From: Halobellus salinus
Lineage (GTDB): Archaea > Halobacteriota > Halobacteria > Halobacteriales > Haloferacaceae
NCBI RefSeq assembly: GCF_014646875.1
Contig: NZ_BMOC01000015.1
Span: 25,218 to 89,217 of the forward strand
DNA length: 64,000 nt
Direction of reading: 5' to 3'
Part shown: positions 1 to 8,640 of the stretch, one piece after another
Position numbering within the stretch: position 1 is the stretch's first letter
How the letters are laid out: every line of letters starts with the position of its first letter
Position numbers and translations under genes: made by a program
The notes under the pieces: model-generated
Database searches by the model: none
What the model saw: only the letters and a program-made list of their open reading frames with translations
Told to the model about the DNA's origin: nothing

Positions 1-1
1 G

Positions 2-592
2 GCGGCGCTCGCGGCCGCGGAACTCGACCCCGGCGACACCGCGGTCGCGGCGGTGAACGTCTCCCAGCGGTTGGTGGACGTCTGCGACCGGGTCGGCGCG
101 GACTTACAGCTCACCCCGATCGGGTCGACCAACATCATCACCCGGATCCGGGGGCTCCGGGCGGCGGGCGAGCGGGTGCCGATCGCGGGCGAGGGCAACG
201 GCGGGGTCTTCTTCACCGACCACCGCCTGGTTCGGGACGGCGCCTACACGGGGGCGAAGTTCTTGGAACTCGTCGCCGACCGACCGGCCAGCGAGCTCGT
301 CGCGCCGTACACCGACTACGAGAACGTCCGGATCAACCTCACCTACGATACGGACGCTGAACTCGACGCCGTGCTCGAAGCCGCCCGGGAGTTCGCGGCG
401 TCGGCCGACGCCGACCCCGACACCAAAGACGGCTACCGGTTGGACTACGGCGACGCGTGGGTGCTGGTGCGACCGTCCGGGACCGAGCCCAAAGTTCGGA
501 TCTACGCGGAGGCCCGCAACGCCGACCGCGCCCGGGGGCTCGCCGAAGACGCCGCCGACCCGCTCCGCGCGGCGCTCGACGCCGCCGACTGA
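2..592 (+). CDS. Phosphoglucomutase/phosphomannomutase family protein, C-terminal part
   Basis: The reading frame is open from the window edge, so only the last 196 or so residues are visible. They include the sugar-recognition loop GEGNGG and the C-terminal phosphate-binding loop RPSGTEP, which mark domains 3 and 4 of the alpha-D-phosphohexomutase superfamily. These enzymes move phosphate between the C1 and C6 positions of hexoses, or act on glucosamine phosphate as GlmM does. The substrate cannot be decided from this fragment. The next gene is convergent and begins its stop only a few bases away. Confidence 0.9.
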   Translation, partial: AALAAAELDPGDTAVAAVNVSQRLVDVCDRVGADLQLTPIGSTNIITRIRGLRAAGERVPIAGEGNGGVFFTDHRLVRDGAYTGAKFLELVADRPASELVAPYTDYENVRINLTYDTDAELDAVLEAAREFAASADADPDTKDGYRLDYGDAWVLVRPSGTEPKVRIYAEARNADRARGLAEDAADPLRAALDAAD

Positions 593-597
593 CCGGT

Positions 598-870
598 TCA
601 TACGGCGAGTATGCCGAACAACAGACAGACCGCGCCGAGCACCAGCAGTCCGACGCCGCGCTCGATCGATCCGCGTTCCAGAACCGTCTCTCTCGGCTCG
701 ACCGGTCCCTCGTCGACCGGCCCCAGCCAGTCGGTTGCATCTCCGGGGCTGCTGGAGTCGTCGGGCCCGGAGCCAGCGAGCCGCCGGACCGCCCGCCCAA
801 CTCGGAGCGAGCGCGCGCCGTACAACAGACACACGAGCCCGACACCGATCGTGACAGCCGCGACGAGCAT
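598..870 (-). CDS. Small two-segment membrane protein of unknown function
   Basis: This 90-residue protein has one hydrophobic segment at residues 2-17 and a second at its C-terminus, joined by an acidic and Ser/Pro-rich loop of about 45 residues. The ATG at 870 was chosen because it lies four bases after the stop of the upstream gene; an in-frame TTG at 900 would overlap that gene. It is probably the last gene of the hisI operon. I do not recognise a family, and the function is unknown. Confidence 0.6.
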   Translation of the reverse strand: MLVAAVTIGVGLVCLLYGARSLRVGRAVRRLAGSGPDDSSSPGDATDWLGPVDEGPVEPRETVLERGSIERGVGLLVLGAVCLLFGILAV

Positions 871-874
871 CGAC

Positions 875-2059
875 TCAGGCGTCGCCGCCCCTCCCCTCAA
901 GCGCGGTCACAAGCCGGTCGCGGGCGCCCCGGAGCCGCTCGAGTTCGGCCGCCGCGGTTCCCGACTGCACCGCGGCCAGCTCGTCGGCGTCAAGCTCCTG
1001 GTGGGCGCGAGTGGCGCGGCGGAGCGTCCGGTAGTCGTCCCGCCGAGTCAGGTCGCGGACGGTCCTCACCCGCGCGACCGTCTCCTCGTCGGCGAACCGC
1101 CCGAGCAGCGACACGAGTTCGCGGGCCCGGAACCGGAGTTCCTCCCGGGGCGGCGGCGGTAGCGACACGGTTAGGGGCTCCCCCGAGAGGCGCTCGAGGT
1201 AGGTCCGGTGGACCGCGACGGTCGTCTGGAGCAGTCCGGGGTCCTCGGCGTAGTGGTCCAGTTTCGACCCGGTGTAGTCAGCGTACTCCAACAGGGTGGG
1301 GATCGGCTCGTCGGCGTCGGGGCTCTCGGCGGCGAACTCCCGGAGGTCCCGCGGCGGCGACCGGAACTCGACCAGCGGGAACGCCTCCGTGCGGTCGAGG
1401 AAGTCGACGACCGCGGCGATCGACGCCGACGCGTAGAACTCGTCGAACTCCTCGACCACGGCGTCGTTGTACGCCTCGATCGGATCGGTCAGCTCCGCGA
1501 CCGGCGCGTCGAGGTCGGCCTCGCCGACCGCCAACCACGCCGCGCGCTCGTCGATCTCCTCGTCGAGGGCACGCCGGCAGAGCCGGGCGTCCCGTTTGGC
1601 CTTCGCGACCGCCTCCGCGGCGTCCTCGCGGCGGTCGAGCAGGTCGACGTACGCGGCAGCAGGCTCCAGATCCTCCCGGGCGCCGTCGAAGTCGGACTCG
1701 CTCAGCCGCCGTTGGTCCAACCGCTCCCCGGCGGCCGAAAACGCGTCGCTGGCCGGCGTGTCGTCGCGGTCCTCAACCAGGCCGAGGAACGTGTCCTGAA
1801 ACTCCACGTACGCCTGGAAGTCGCCGGTTCCGGTCGCCGACCCCTCGTAGCGGTCCAGAAGCTGTGCCGCCTTCCGGTAGGCGTCAGCGGCGTCGACCAC
1901 GGCGGCCTCCCCGATCGACTCGATCTCGGATTCGACCGCCGAGAGGCGCTCTCTCGCGTTCCGGAGATCTTCGGCCCGCGTTTCAGCCTCCTCCACCCGG
2001 GCCGCCGCGTCGCCGGCCGCCGCGTCGTCGCCGTCTACTGCCGAATCCAGCCCCGACAT
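875..2059 (-). CDS. Coiled-coil protein of unknown function, haloarchaeal type
   Basis: The product is a 394-residue acidic, Ala/Glu/Arg-rich protein with no membrane segment. Long helical heptad-like stretches occupy the first third and the C-terminal third, and a Pro-rich patch (SLPPPPREE) sits near residue 300. It resembles a conserved haloarchaeal domain of unknown function, but I cannot assign an activity. The start is four bases after the hisI stop, so the two are probably translated from one mRNA. Strong high-GC codon bias supports it as a real gene; the long Arg-rich frames opposite are shadows. Confidence 0.75.
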   Translation of the reverse strand: MSGLDSAVDGDDAAAGDAAARVEEAETRAEDLRNARERLSAVESEIESIGEAAVVDAADAYRKAAQLLDRYEGSATGTGDFQAYVEFQDTFLGLVEDRDDTPASDAFSAAGERLDQRRLSESDFDGAREDLEPAAAYVDLLDRREDAAEAVAKAKRDARLCRRALDEEIDERAAWLAVGEADLDAPVAELTDPIEAYNDAVVEEFDEFYASASIAAVVDFLDRTEAFPLVEFRSPPRDLREFAAESPDADEPIPTLLEYADYTGSKLDHYAEDPGLLQTTVAVHRTYLERLSGEPLTVSLPPPPREELRFRARELVSLLGRFADEETVARVRTVRDLTRRDDYRTLRRATRAHQELDADELAAVQSGTAAAELERLRGARDRLVTALEGRGGDA

Positions 2060-2063
2060 CGGG

Positions 2064-2432
2064 TCACCCGTACACCTCGTCGGGGTCGAACACCCGCTCG
2101 CCGACGTGGTCGCCGTTGACCGTGCGGTGGAAACACGACCGGTGGCCGGTGTGGCACGCGCCGCCGGCCTGGTCGACCAGATACAGGAGGGTGTCGGCGT
2201 CGCAGTCGACGCGGATCTCCCCGACGGCCTGGGTGTGGCCGCTCGTGGCGCCCTTTTCCCAGAGCTCCTCGCGGCTCCGGGAGTAGTAGTGAGCCCGGCC
2301 GGTCTCTCTTGTGCGCTCGAGCGCCTCCGGCGACACGTACGCGAGCATGAGCACCTCGCCGGAGTCGGCGTCCTGCGCCACGGCGGGGACGAGACCGTCC
2401 GCGCCGAACTCCACCTCGACGTCGTCTGTCAT
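2064..2432 (-). CDS. hisI: Phosphoribosyl-AMP cyclohydrolase
   Basis: HisI opens the purine ring of phosphoribosyl-AMP in the third step of histidine synthesis. The 122-residue length suits a stand-alone archaeal HisI without a HisE fusion. Family motifs are visible: [11 protein letters not shown], the [11 protein letters not shown] segment, WEKGATSG, and the zinc-binding CDAD and CHTGHRSCF near the C-terminus. The start at 2432 (MTDDVEVEF) matches the family; the frame continues upstream only as Arg-rich shadow sequence. It appears to head an operon with the coiled-coil protein and the small membrane protein. No other his gene is present here. Confidence 0.93.
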   Translation of the reverse strand: MTDDVEVEFGADGLVPAVAQDADSGEVLMLAYVSPEALERTRETGRAHYYSRSREELWEKGATSGHTQAVGEIRVDCDADTLLYLVDQAGGACHTGHRSCFHRTVNGDHVGERVFDPDEVYG

Positions 2433-2518
2433 ACTCAGGTCCAGGCGGGTCCGGCCGATAGGTCTTTTGCCCCCTCTCACGCGGCGACTTGGTCTGCGAC
2501 CGAGGCGGGGTCGATCCG

Positions 2519-3511
2519 TCAAACCACACCGAGCGCGCCCAACACCCCGAACACAACGTCGCCGTAGACGAACGCGATCAGGGTCCCGACGAACATCGGG
2601 ACGATGAACGGGATTCCCGGCGAGACCCACACCGCGTCGCGTTCGGTCACGACCGCCAGGCCCTCGCGGAGTGTCTCCGGGGAGGTGCCGTACGCCGTTC
2701 CGTCGATGCTGTCGAGGAACGCGTCCGCACCCCACGGGTCCGCCGGGTCGGCGTCGTACGCGGCGTCCGAGTCGGGCGGGGTGGCTTCGCCGCCGCCGTC
2801 GCCGACCGCGCCGACCGCGCCGTCGGTCGGATCATGCGTCTCGCCGATGCTCGCCGGGTCGCGCGCCCACCCGGGGTTCGACCGGACGGCCGCTAGGCTC
2901 GTCCCCCGCCACCGGAGGTACATGCGGAGAGCGTCGATGTCGAGTCCGTTCCGGGTGTACCCCTGGGTGGTCTCGAACAGCCGGCCGTGGGCGGTCGGCA
3001 GCGCCGAAATATCGGTCCGGCGACCGAACAGCGCCACCGGAACGGTCACCTCCCCGTCAGCAAGGTTCCGCGCCAGGATCGCGAGGGGATAACCCGCGGC
3101 CACCACCACGGTGTTCGTGAGGACGGTCATGGAGAAAACGCCCAGGGTGGTCACGACGACCGGGAGGCTAAACCCCGCGAAGTAGTAGCTCGGAAACGTC
3201 GGGAGCAGCACCGAGATCGCGATCAGCGCCTTGGCGTCGGCGCCGCCGAACCCGCCCAGCCGCCAGAACAGGTACGCGATCGGCGCGACCAGCAGGAGGC
3301 TGATGCCGACCCGAACGAAAAACAGCGCGTCGCCCGGCGCCGACAGCGAGCGGTGCCCGACGGCGTCCCACACGAGCAGGAGCGCCCCGAGACCGACGAG
3401 TGGGTACCACGCCCGGCTCGGCACCCGACGGATCTTGACGTCCCGCCACGCGGCCCACCCGAGCACCGGGAGCACGGCCAACCGGAGAACGTCCGGCACG
3501 CTGGCGACCAT
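2519..3511 (-). CDS. Archaeal prepilin peptidase, A24 aspartic protease family
   Basis: This 330-residue polytopic protein looks like the aspartic peptidase that processes class III signal peptides of archaellins and type IV pilins. Two active-site aspartates are recognisable: one in [13 protein letters not shown] in the first cytoplasmic loop, the other in GGFGGADAK, the family's GxGD motif. A hydrophilic insert of roughly 100 residues, rich in Gly and Asp, separates the N-terminal membrane block from two C-terminal hydrophobic segments. The ATG at 3511 places a hydrophobic helix directly at the N-terminus. It stands alone and is transcribed away from the peroxiredoxin. Confidence 0.85.
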   Translation of the reverse strand: MVASVPDVLRLAVLPVLGWAAWRDVKIRRVPSRAWYPLVGLGALLLVWDAVGHRSLSAPGDALFFVRVGISLLLVAPIAYLFWRLGGFGGADAKALIAISVLLPTFPSYYFAGFSLPVVVTTLGVFSMTVLTNTVVVAAGYPLAILARNLADGEVTVPVALFGRRTDISALPTAHGRLFETTQGYTRNGLDIDALRMYLRWRGTSLAAVRSNPGWARDPASIGETHDPTDGAVGAVGDGGGEATPPDSDAAYDADPADPWGADAFLDSIDGTAYGTSPETLREGLAVVTERDAVWVSPGIPFIVPMFVGTLIAFVYGDVVFGVLGALGVV

Positions 3512-3589
3512 ACAGGGGGAGCGATCCCGGAGGTGTTGTAGCTTGTGTTTGCACACCGTCCGACCGCGGCCGGAGGCGGTCGTGCAGGA

Positions 3590-3597
3590 TTTAATAC
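3590..3597 (+). promoter_or_regulatory. TATA box of the peroxiredoxin gene
   Basis: The sequence tttaatac is centred 27-28 nt before the ATG at 3621, so transcription should begin at or next to the start codon. This is the usual haloarchaeal leaderless arrangement. Confidence 0.6.
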
Positions 3598-3620
3598 TCG
3601 AGCGCTCCGACACATAGCTG

Positions 3621-4094
3621 ATGCCTCAAACCGGAGACACAGCACCGGCGTTTTCGGCGACGCGTGGCACGAGTAATCACGAATCGTTCGCCCTCGACAA
3701 CGCAGTGGGCGACGGCCCGGTCGTTCTGGCGTTCTTCCCAGGGGCGTTCACGCCGCCGTGTACGAACGAGATGATCACGCTCCAGGATCGCCTCGAGCGG
3801 TTCGAGGACGCCGGCGCGACCGTCTACGGCGTGAGCGCCGACTCCCCGTTCTCCCAGGGGTCGTTCCGCGAGGAACACGGAATCGAGTTCGACCTCGTCA
3901 GTGACATGGGCGGCGCGGCCATCGACGCCTACGACCTCGAAATCGACATCGAAGAACTCGGCCTCCACGGGATCGCGAACCGGGCCGTGTTCGTGATCGA
4001 CGACGAGGGCACGATCACGTACAGTTGGGTCGCCGACGACCCGACCAACGAACCAGACTACGACGAGCTCCTCGATGCGGTGGAAGACGCCTGA
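3621..4094 (+). CDS. Peroxiredoxin, AhpC/TSA family
   Basis: This 157-residue thioredoxin-fold protein reduces peroxides. The peroxidatic cysteine is in the motif FPGAFTPPCTNE, and the conserved Arg appears later in GIANRAVFVID. No second cysteine is present in the sequence, so the enzyme would be 1-Cys or need an outside thiol partner. Length and motif fit the peroxiredoxin Q/BCP to AhpE range. It is a single gene with its own promoter, and its 3' end adjoins a stretch of repeat and mobile-element debris. Confidence 0.93.
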   Translation: MPQTGDTAPAFSATRGTSNHESFALDNAVGDGPVVLAFFPGAFTPPCTNEMITLQDRLERFEDAGATVYGVSADSPFSQGSFREEHGIEFDLVSDMGGAAIDAYDLEIDIEELGLHGIANRAVFVIDDEGTITYSWVADDPTNEPDYDELLDAVEDA

Positions 4095-4130
4095 CACGGT
4101 CTACAGAATGTCGAGGCGAGTGCATCGGGG

Positions 4131-4184
4131 TCGTTCGGAAATCTTCGATTTCCGTGATCACGAGAATCGAAGATTCTCGAACGA
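4131..4184. repeat. 20-bp imperfect inverted repeat with 14-nt loop
   Basis: The left arm at 4131-4150 and the right arm at 4165-4184 are reverse complements at 18 of 20 positions (core AATCTTCGATT / AATCGAAGATT), separated by TCCGTGATCACGAG. It starts 37 nt after the peroxiredoxin stop. It may act as a terminator hairpin, or it may be a small inverted-repeat element. It is AT-richer than its surroundings. Confidence 0.6.
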
Positions 4185-4319
4185 TGTGACCCCGCGGGTG
4201 AAGCCGACACGAAGATCTTATCAATATGTGCCAGCATCAACGAGTACAGTCAGAAACCCCCAAAGACGGATTAACGACCGTAATCCAATGCTGACTGAGC
4301 AAGATTTGAAATGCGACTC

Positions 4320-4525
4320 CTCTCAAGACCCGTGCTTTGGCGCGGTGCGACGGGAGTTGTCGGGCGGGGTGGAGACGCCGGCCCTCACGGACACAGCAAG
4401 TGTTCGGGTGTGAATTCCAGCCGACTCTTCAGAGAGAAGGTCGAGGGGAATTACATTCGCCTGCGGGCGCAGTGCTGACCCAACACGGTGAAGCCTCGGG
4501 GCTTGTCCCCGAGGTAGTTCACTGT
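4320..4525 (+). mobile_element. Probable IS200/IS605 (tnpB) right-end remnant
   Basis: A perfect 8-bp stem (4494-4501 with 4507-4514, loop cttgt) is flanked by a further 5-bp pairing of gtgaa (4488-4492) and ttcac (4518-4522). This nested hairpin followed by TTCAC is the form I know from right ends of haloarchaeal tnpB elements, where it forms part of the guide-RNA scaffold. Just before it, a short frame ending at 4413 (SGGVETPALTDTASVRV) resembles the loosely conserved C-terminus of such TnpB proteins. The rest of the element is absent, so this is a scar. The identification rests on memory of these ends, not on an alignment. Confidence 0.5.
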
Positions 4526-4540
4526 CCCTCGCGCGACCGT

Positions 4541-4599
4541 CGCTTCACGGAGCGAGCAGTACTAGGCTGCGCTTCACGGAGCGAGCAGTACTAGCCTGC
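4541..4599. repeat. Tandem duplication of a 29-bp unit
   Basis: Two adjacent copies begin at 4542 and 4571 (gcttcacggagcgagcagta...) and differ at one position. They lie just beyond the tnpB-like terminal hairpin, in the 650-bp stretch between the peroxiredoxin and the small gene at 4748. The remainder of that stretch shows no convincing gene. Confidence 0.8.
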
Positions 4600-4747
4600 G
4601 ATACTCCGTACGCGCGTCTCTCGCTCCAGGGGGTACACAGCGGGCACGCCCGTCCAGGATTGCATACCGTTTTCGTCTCCGCTGAGGCGTCTGCCCGGGC
4701 GAGTCCCTCGAACGTCCCCCGCGGAGCCGCACCCCGACCGCCGAGGC

Positions 4748-5011
4748 CTACCGCTCCGACAACCGGGTGGCCAGCTCCCGGGCTTTGCGCACGTGGCCGT
4801 CGGCTTCGGGGTGACCGGTCGCGTCGATCTCCCCGAGCAGGTCGGCGACGGTGCCCGCCCGATCGGCCACGACCGCCGGATCGTCGATGTCGCGAACATC
4901 GGCGGCAACCGCCTCGGCCTCTCCCAACCACCGGCTCGCCCCGCGATCGACCGGTAACTCGGCTGTCGCGGCCAGTCGCTCGTACAACTCGACCCGTGGA
5001 TCGTCGGCCAT
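4748..5011 (-). CDS. Small acidic protein of unknown function
   Basis: The 87-residue product (MADDPRVELYERLAA...) is helical and rich in Ala, Asp and Glu, with no cysteine, membrane segment or recognised motif. The start at 5011 follows the AT-containing sequence CGTATGAGAATCCG on the minus strand and gives a compact acidic haloarchaeal protein. Frames continuing upstream are Arg/Pro-rich and look non-coding. The 270 bases between this gene and the ferredoxin gene contain nothing I can identify. Confidence 0.6.
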   Translation of the reverse strand: MADDPRVELYERLAATAELPVDRGASRWLGEAEAVAADVRDIDDPAVVADRAGTVADLLGEIDATGHPEADGHVRKARELATRLSER

Positions 5012-5279
5012 CGGATTCTCATACGTCGCATTGCGGCCGAACCACTTGTGACTGTTGGAGCAGCCGACAGGAGACACGAGGTGATACTGACCCCGTCTAC
5101 CGAGTGCGGACGGCGGACGCGGCGCTCTGCGGGACAGCGTGGGAGGACGCAGCCTGAGTCGACATCGCCGGCCGCACGCGCCTCGGCACCGAACGGGGGT
5201 TCGCCGGTAGGAAAGCGTCACGACGGATATACTGCGGCGTTGCAGCCTCGCGAGCGTCCGGAAACGCGGACGCCGTGTC

Positions 5280-5669
5280 TCAGATGACGCGGTTCTGGAG
5301 GTAGTCGAGGTGCTTCGCGTTGTAGACGATCCGCACCTCGTCGGCGGCGGGCGACCCGATGCAGGTCAGCCGCACGTTCTTGTCTTCGACCTCCTCGTCG
5401 GAGAGGATCTGCTGCATATCCATATCGATGTCGCCCTGCTTGACGATCGCGGCGCAGTTCGCGCACGCGCCGGCGCGGCACGAGAACGGCCAGTCATAGC
5501 CCTGCGCCTCGGCGGCTTCCAAGATGTACTCGCCCTGGTTGACCTCGAGCGTGCCGTAGTCCTCGTCGCCGAGGTCGGCGCCATCTGCCTTCTCGAAGAG
5601 GTCGTCGGCGTCCATGTCCCAGCCCTCGTCCTCGACTACCTCGTAGTTCAGGTATTCTACTGTAGGCAT
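5280..5669 (-). CDS. Halobacterial-type [2Fe-2S] ferredoxin
   Basis: This 129-residue plant-type ferredoxin is the low-potential electron carrier of haloarchaea, for example for 2-oxoacid:ferredoxin oxidoreductases. The cluster ligands are in CRAGACANC plus a downstream Cys in RLTCIGSP. The roughly 25-residue acidic insertion near the N-terminus is the halophile-specific module known from Halobacterium and Haloarcula ferredoxins. Two Met codons open the frame; the second (5669) gives the family start [11 protein letters not shown]. The upstream sequence is AT-richer and likely holds the promoter. Confidence 0.96.
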   Translation of the reverse strand: MPTVEYLNYEVVEDEGWDMDADDLFEKADGADLGDEDYGTLEVNQGEYILEAAEAQGYDWPFSCRAGACANCAAIVKQGDIDMDMQQILSDEEVEDKNVRLTCIGSPAADEVRIVYNAKHLDYLQNRVI

Positions 5670-5744
5670 CAATAGAATTGTTGTGGTGCCATCCCATTAG
5701 ACTTTGCTGTTCGATCCGGGCCGACGGAGGGGCCGGCGGCCGCT

Positions 5745-7046
5745 TCAGCTCGTCGCCGCCGCGATGGCCTGCTCGAGATCGGCGATGATGTCCTCTTTGT
5801 CTTCGATCCCGACCGACAGCCGGACCATGTCGGACGTGACACCCGCAGCGTTCTGTTCGTCCTCGGTGAGCTGTTGGTGCGTCGTCGACGCCGGGTGAAT
5901 CACCAGAGTCTTTGCGTCGCCGACGTTCGCGAGAAGCGACGCGAGTTCGACGTTGTTGACGGTGTCGCGGGCGGCGTCGTACCCCGCCGCCAGCCCGAAC
6001 GTGATCATGCCGCCGTAGCCGCCCTCGAGGTACTCGCTGGCCTCCGCGTGGGTCTCGTGGCTCTCTAAGCCGGGGTAGTTGATCCACGACACCGCGTCGT
6101 GATCCTCGAGGAACTCCGCGACGGCCATCGCGTTCTCGCAGTGCCGTTCCATCCGCATCGGCAGCGATTCCAGCTTCTGGAGGGTGTTCCACGCGTCGAA
6201 CGGCGACTGGGCGTTCCCGAGGTCGCGTAGGCCCCTCGCGATCGCGGCGTAGGTGAACGCGGCGTCACCGAACCGCTCTGCGAAGTTGACGCCGTGGTAC
6301 GCGGGGTTCGGAGCCCCGATCTCGGGGAACTTCTCGGCGTGGTCGGCCCAGTCGAAGGACCCGCCATCGACGAGGACCCCGCCGATAGTTGTACCCGCGC
6401 CGTGGAGCCACTTGGTGGTCGAGTCCCACACCAGGTCCGCGCCGTGCTCGATCGGCCGGCACAGATAGGGAGTCGCGAAGGTGTTGTCGACGAACAGCGG
6501 GACGCCGTGGTCGTGTGCGATGTCGGCGACCCGCTCAATGTCGGGTGTGACTAAGGCGGGGTTGCCGATCGTCTCCAGGTGGACGTAGGCGGTGTCTTCG
6601 TCGATCGCCTCCTCGTAGGCGTCGTAATCGAGAGTGTCGACAAACTTCGCCGTGACGCCGCGGCGCTCGACGGTGTGGGTGAAGTAGGTGTAGGTGCCGC
6701 CGTACAGCGACGCCGCGGTGACCACGTTGTCGCCGGCTGACGCGAGCAGGAACGTCCCGAGATCGAGCGCAGCCATCCCCGAGGCGGTCGCGGCGGCGCC
6801 GATCCCGCCCTCCAGCGACGCCAACCGTTCCTGCAGCGTCGCAACCGTTGGGTTCATGAGCCGGGAGTAGATGAACCCCTCCTTCTCGAGGGCGAACTGC
6901 CCCGCGGCGTCCTCGGCGTCGTCGAAGACGTACGAGGTCGTCTGGTGGATCGGCTGTGCCCGCGATCCCGTGGCGGGGTCGGGTTCCTGTCCGGCGTGGA
7001 GGCTTCGCGTCCCGAACCCGAGCGGCGTGTCTTCTTGATCTGCCAT
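5745..7046 (-). CDS. O-acetylhomoserine sulfhydrylase-type PLP enzyme (copy 1)
   Basis: This 433-residue Cys/Met-metabolism PLP enzyme has the family opening [19 protein letters not shown] and the PLP lysine at K212 in DSTTKWLHG. Its length and the GARD-like start favour the MetY (O-acetylhomoserine (thiol)-lyase) branch, which makes homocysteine from O-acetylhomoserine and sulfide. Methionine gamma-lyase activity cannot be excluded. A second paralogue lies at 10459-11841, coupled to metX, so this copy may serve a different thiol or growth condition. A palindrome overlaps the expected promoter (7063-7078). Confidence 0.88.
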   Translation of the reverse strand: MADQEDTPLGFGTRSLHAGQEPDPATGSRAQPIHQTTSYVFDDAEDAAGQFALEKEGFIYSRLMNPTVATLQERLASLEGGIGAAATASGMAALDLGTFLLASAGDNVVTAASLYGGTYTYFTHTVERRGVTAKFVDTLDYDAYEEAIDEDTAYVHLETIGNPALVTPDIERVADIAHDHGVPLFVDNTFATPYLCRPIEHGADLVWDSTTKWLHGAGTTIGGVLVDGGSFDWADHAEKFPEIGAPNPAYHGVNFAERFGDAAFTYAAIARGLRDLGNAQSPFDAWNTLQKLESLPMRMERHCENAMAVAEFLEDHDAVSWINYPGLESHETHAEASEYLEGGYGGMITFGLAAGYDAARDTVNNVELASLLANVGDAKTLVIHPASTTHQQLTEDEQNAAGVTSDMVRLSVGIEDKEDIIADLEQAIAAATS

Positions 7047-7062
7047 ACCTCGCTTTCGCGGA

Positions 7063-7078
7063 CCGGTTACCTAACCGG
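7063..7078. promoter_or_regulatory. Palindrome over the expected promoter of metY copy 1
   Basis: CCGGTTA-CC-TAACCGG is a perfect inverted repeat of 7 bp with a 2-bp spacer. It lies 17-32 nt upstream of the ATG at 7046, where the TATA box of a leaderless gene should be. A regulator binding here would compete with TBP. Operator function is inferred from position only. Confidence 0.45.
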
Positions 7079-7257
7079 CGCGTCGGTAACAAGTACCGCC
7101 GGTATCTTCGACGCACGATCCGCGGGCGGCGCGGCCGTCGGAGTCACCGGTGGAACCGGCGCAGCCCGAACGCCTCGCTGTCGACGCCGACTTCGAACGG
7201 CCCGTCGCGGCCGTCGACGACAGACATTTGCTGGTGCTTCCCCAACGGTTCGAGCGG

Positions 7258-8631
7258 ATGAAGGAGTTTGTGCTCGGCGGCACACAGTCCGGCGTCGGCA
7301 AGACCGTCGCAACGCTCGCGGTGATCCGGGCGCTTCAGGAAGCCGACCACAACGTCCAACCCGCGAAAGCCGGCCCCGACTTCATCGACCCCAGCCACCA
7401 CGCCCAGGTCGCCGGGACCCCCTCGCGGACGCTCGATCTGTGGCTCGAAGGCACCGAGGGGCTTCGCCGGAACTACGCCCGTGGCGACGGCGATATCTGC
7501 GTCGTTGAGGGCGTGATGGGGCTCTACGACGGCGACTGTTCGAGCACCGCGATGGTGGCGGCGGCGCTGGGTCTCCCGGTGGTGCTGGTCGTCGACGCCA
7601 AAGCCGGAATGGAGAGTGTCGCGGCGACGGCCCACGGGTTCCGTGAGTACGCGGCCCACGCCGGCGTCGACGTCGATGTCGCGGGCATCCTGGCCCAGCG
7701 CGCCCACGGCGGCCGCCACGCCGAGGGGATCCGTGACGCGCTTCCGGCGGGGCTCACCTTCTTCGGACGGCTCCCGCCCGACTCGGATCTGGTGATCCCC
7801 GACCGCCACCTCGGCTTGGAGATGGGCACGGAGGCACCGCTCGACCCTGCGGCGCTGGACGCGGCCGCGGAGACGATCCGAACCGACCGACTCCTCGACG
7901 TCGCGCGATCGCCGGTGGGGCCGGAGCACGAGCCGAGGCCACGCGCCGCCCGTGATCCGTCGACCGCACGCGCCGCCCGTGATCCGTCGACCGCACGCGA
8001 CGACGGCCGCCCGACCGTCGCGGTGGCCCGCGACCCGGCCTTCTGTTTCGTCTACCCCGCCACGCTCGAACGCCTCCGGGAGCGCGCCGACGTGGTCACG
8101 TTTTCGCCGGTCGCCGGCGACGACCTTCCGGCGTGTGACGGCGTCTATCTCCCGGGTGGCTACCCCGAACTCCACGGACCGGCGCTCGCCGACAGCACAG
8201 CACTGGCGGCCCTCGCCGAGCGGGCGGCGGCCGGAACCCCGACTCTTGGGGAGTGCGGCGGGTTGATGGCGCTGTCGGAGTCGCTCACGACAGTCGACGG
8301 CAACACCCACGGGATGGCGGGGGTGCTTCCCGCCGACGTCCGGATGGCCGACCGCTACCAGGCGCTGGAGCACGTCGAACTCCGCGCCGAACGAGACAGC
8401 CTCTCGGCTGCCACGGGCGAGATCCGCCGCGGCCACGAGTTCCACTACTCCAGCGCCGACGTCGACAGCGACGCCCGGTTCGCGTTCGAGGTTCACCGGG
8501 GGTCGGGAATCGCCGACGAACGCGATGGCCTCACCGAATACCGGACGCTCGGGACGTACTGCCACCTCCACCCCGAGAGCGGCGCCGTCGACACCTTCCT
8601 CGACCGGGTGGCCGCCGCCGCCGTGGAGTGA
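7258..8631 (+). CDS. cobB: Cobyrinic acid a,c-diamide synthase
   Basis: The enzyme amidates the a and c side chains of cobyrinate with glutamine and ATP in cobalamin synthesis. The N-terminal DTBS-like ATPase domain carries GGTQSGVGKT (P-loop) and GLYDG; the C-terminal glutamine-amidotransferase-like domain carries the catalytic Cys (C333) in LGECGG and a His in TYCHLHPES. The ATG at 7258 starts directly at the conserved MKEFVLGGTQSG. An Ala/Arg-rich linker near residues 225-250 contains a 27-bp tandem duplication. No other cobalamin gene lies here, so it stands apart from the main cob cluster. Confidence 0.92.
   Translation: MKEFVLGGTQSGVGKTVATLAVIRALQEADHNVQPAKAGPDFIDPSHHAQVAGTPSRTLDLWLEGTEGLRRNYARGDGDICVVEGVMGLYDGDCSSTAMVAAALGLPVVLVVDAKAGMESVAATAHGFREYAAHAGVDVDVAGILAQRAHGGRHAEGIRDALPAGLTFFGRLPPDSDLVIPDRHLGLEMGTEAPLDPAALDAAAETIRTDRLLDVARSPVGPEHEPRPRAARDPSTARAARDPSTARDDGRPTVAVARDPAFCFVYPATLERLRERADVVTFSPVAGDDLPACDGVYLPGGYPELHGPALADSTALAALAERAAAGTPTLGECGGLMALSESLTTVDGNTHGMAGVLPADVRMADRYQALEHVELRAERDSLSAATGEIRRGHEFHYSSADVDSDARFAFEVHRGSGIADERDGLTEYRTLGTYCHLHPESGAVDTFLDRVAAAAVE
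7941..7994 (+). repeat. 27-bp in-frame tandem duplication within cobB
   Basis: Two identical 27-bp units (7941-7967 and 7968-7994) encode a repeated nine-residue segment of the type ARDPSTARA. It sits in the linker between the ATPase and amidotransferase domains and keeps the frame open. Confidence 0.9.
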
Positions 8632-8640
8632 GCGCGGGGC

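Noticed and set aside
457..2286. A 609-codon plus-strand frame across the hisI operon
   Set aside because: Almost entirely Arg/Pro, typical of a shadow frame; the minus strand carries hisI and a normal acidic protein.
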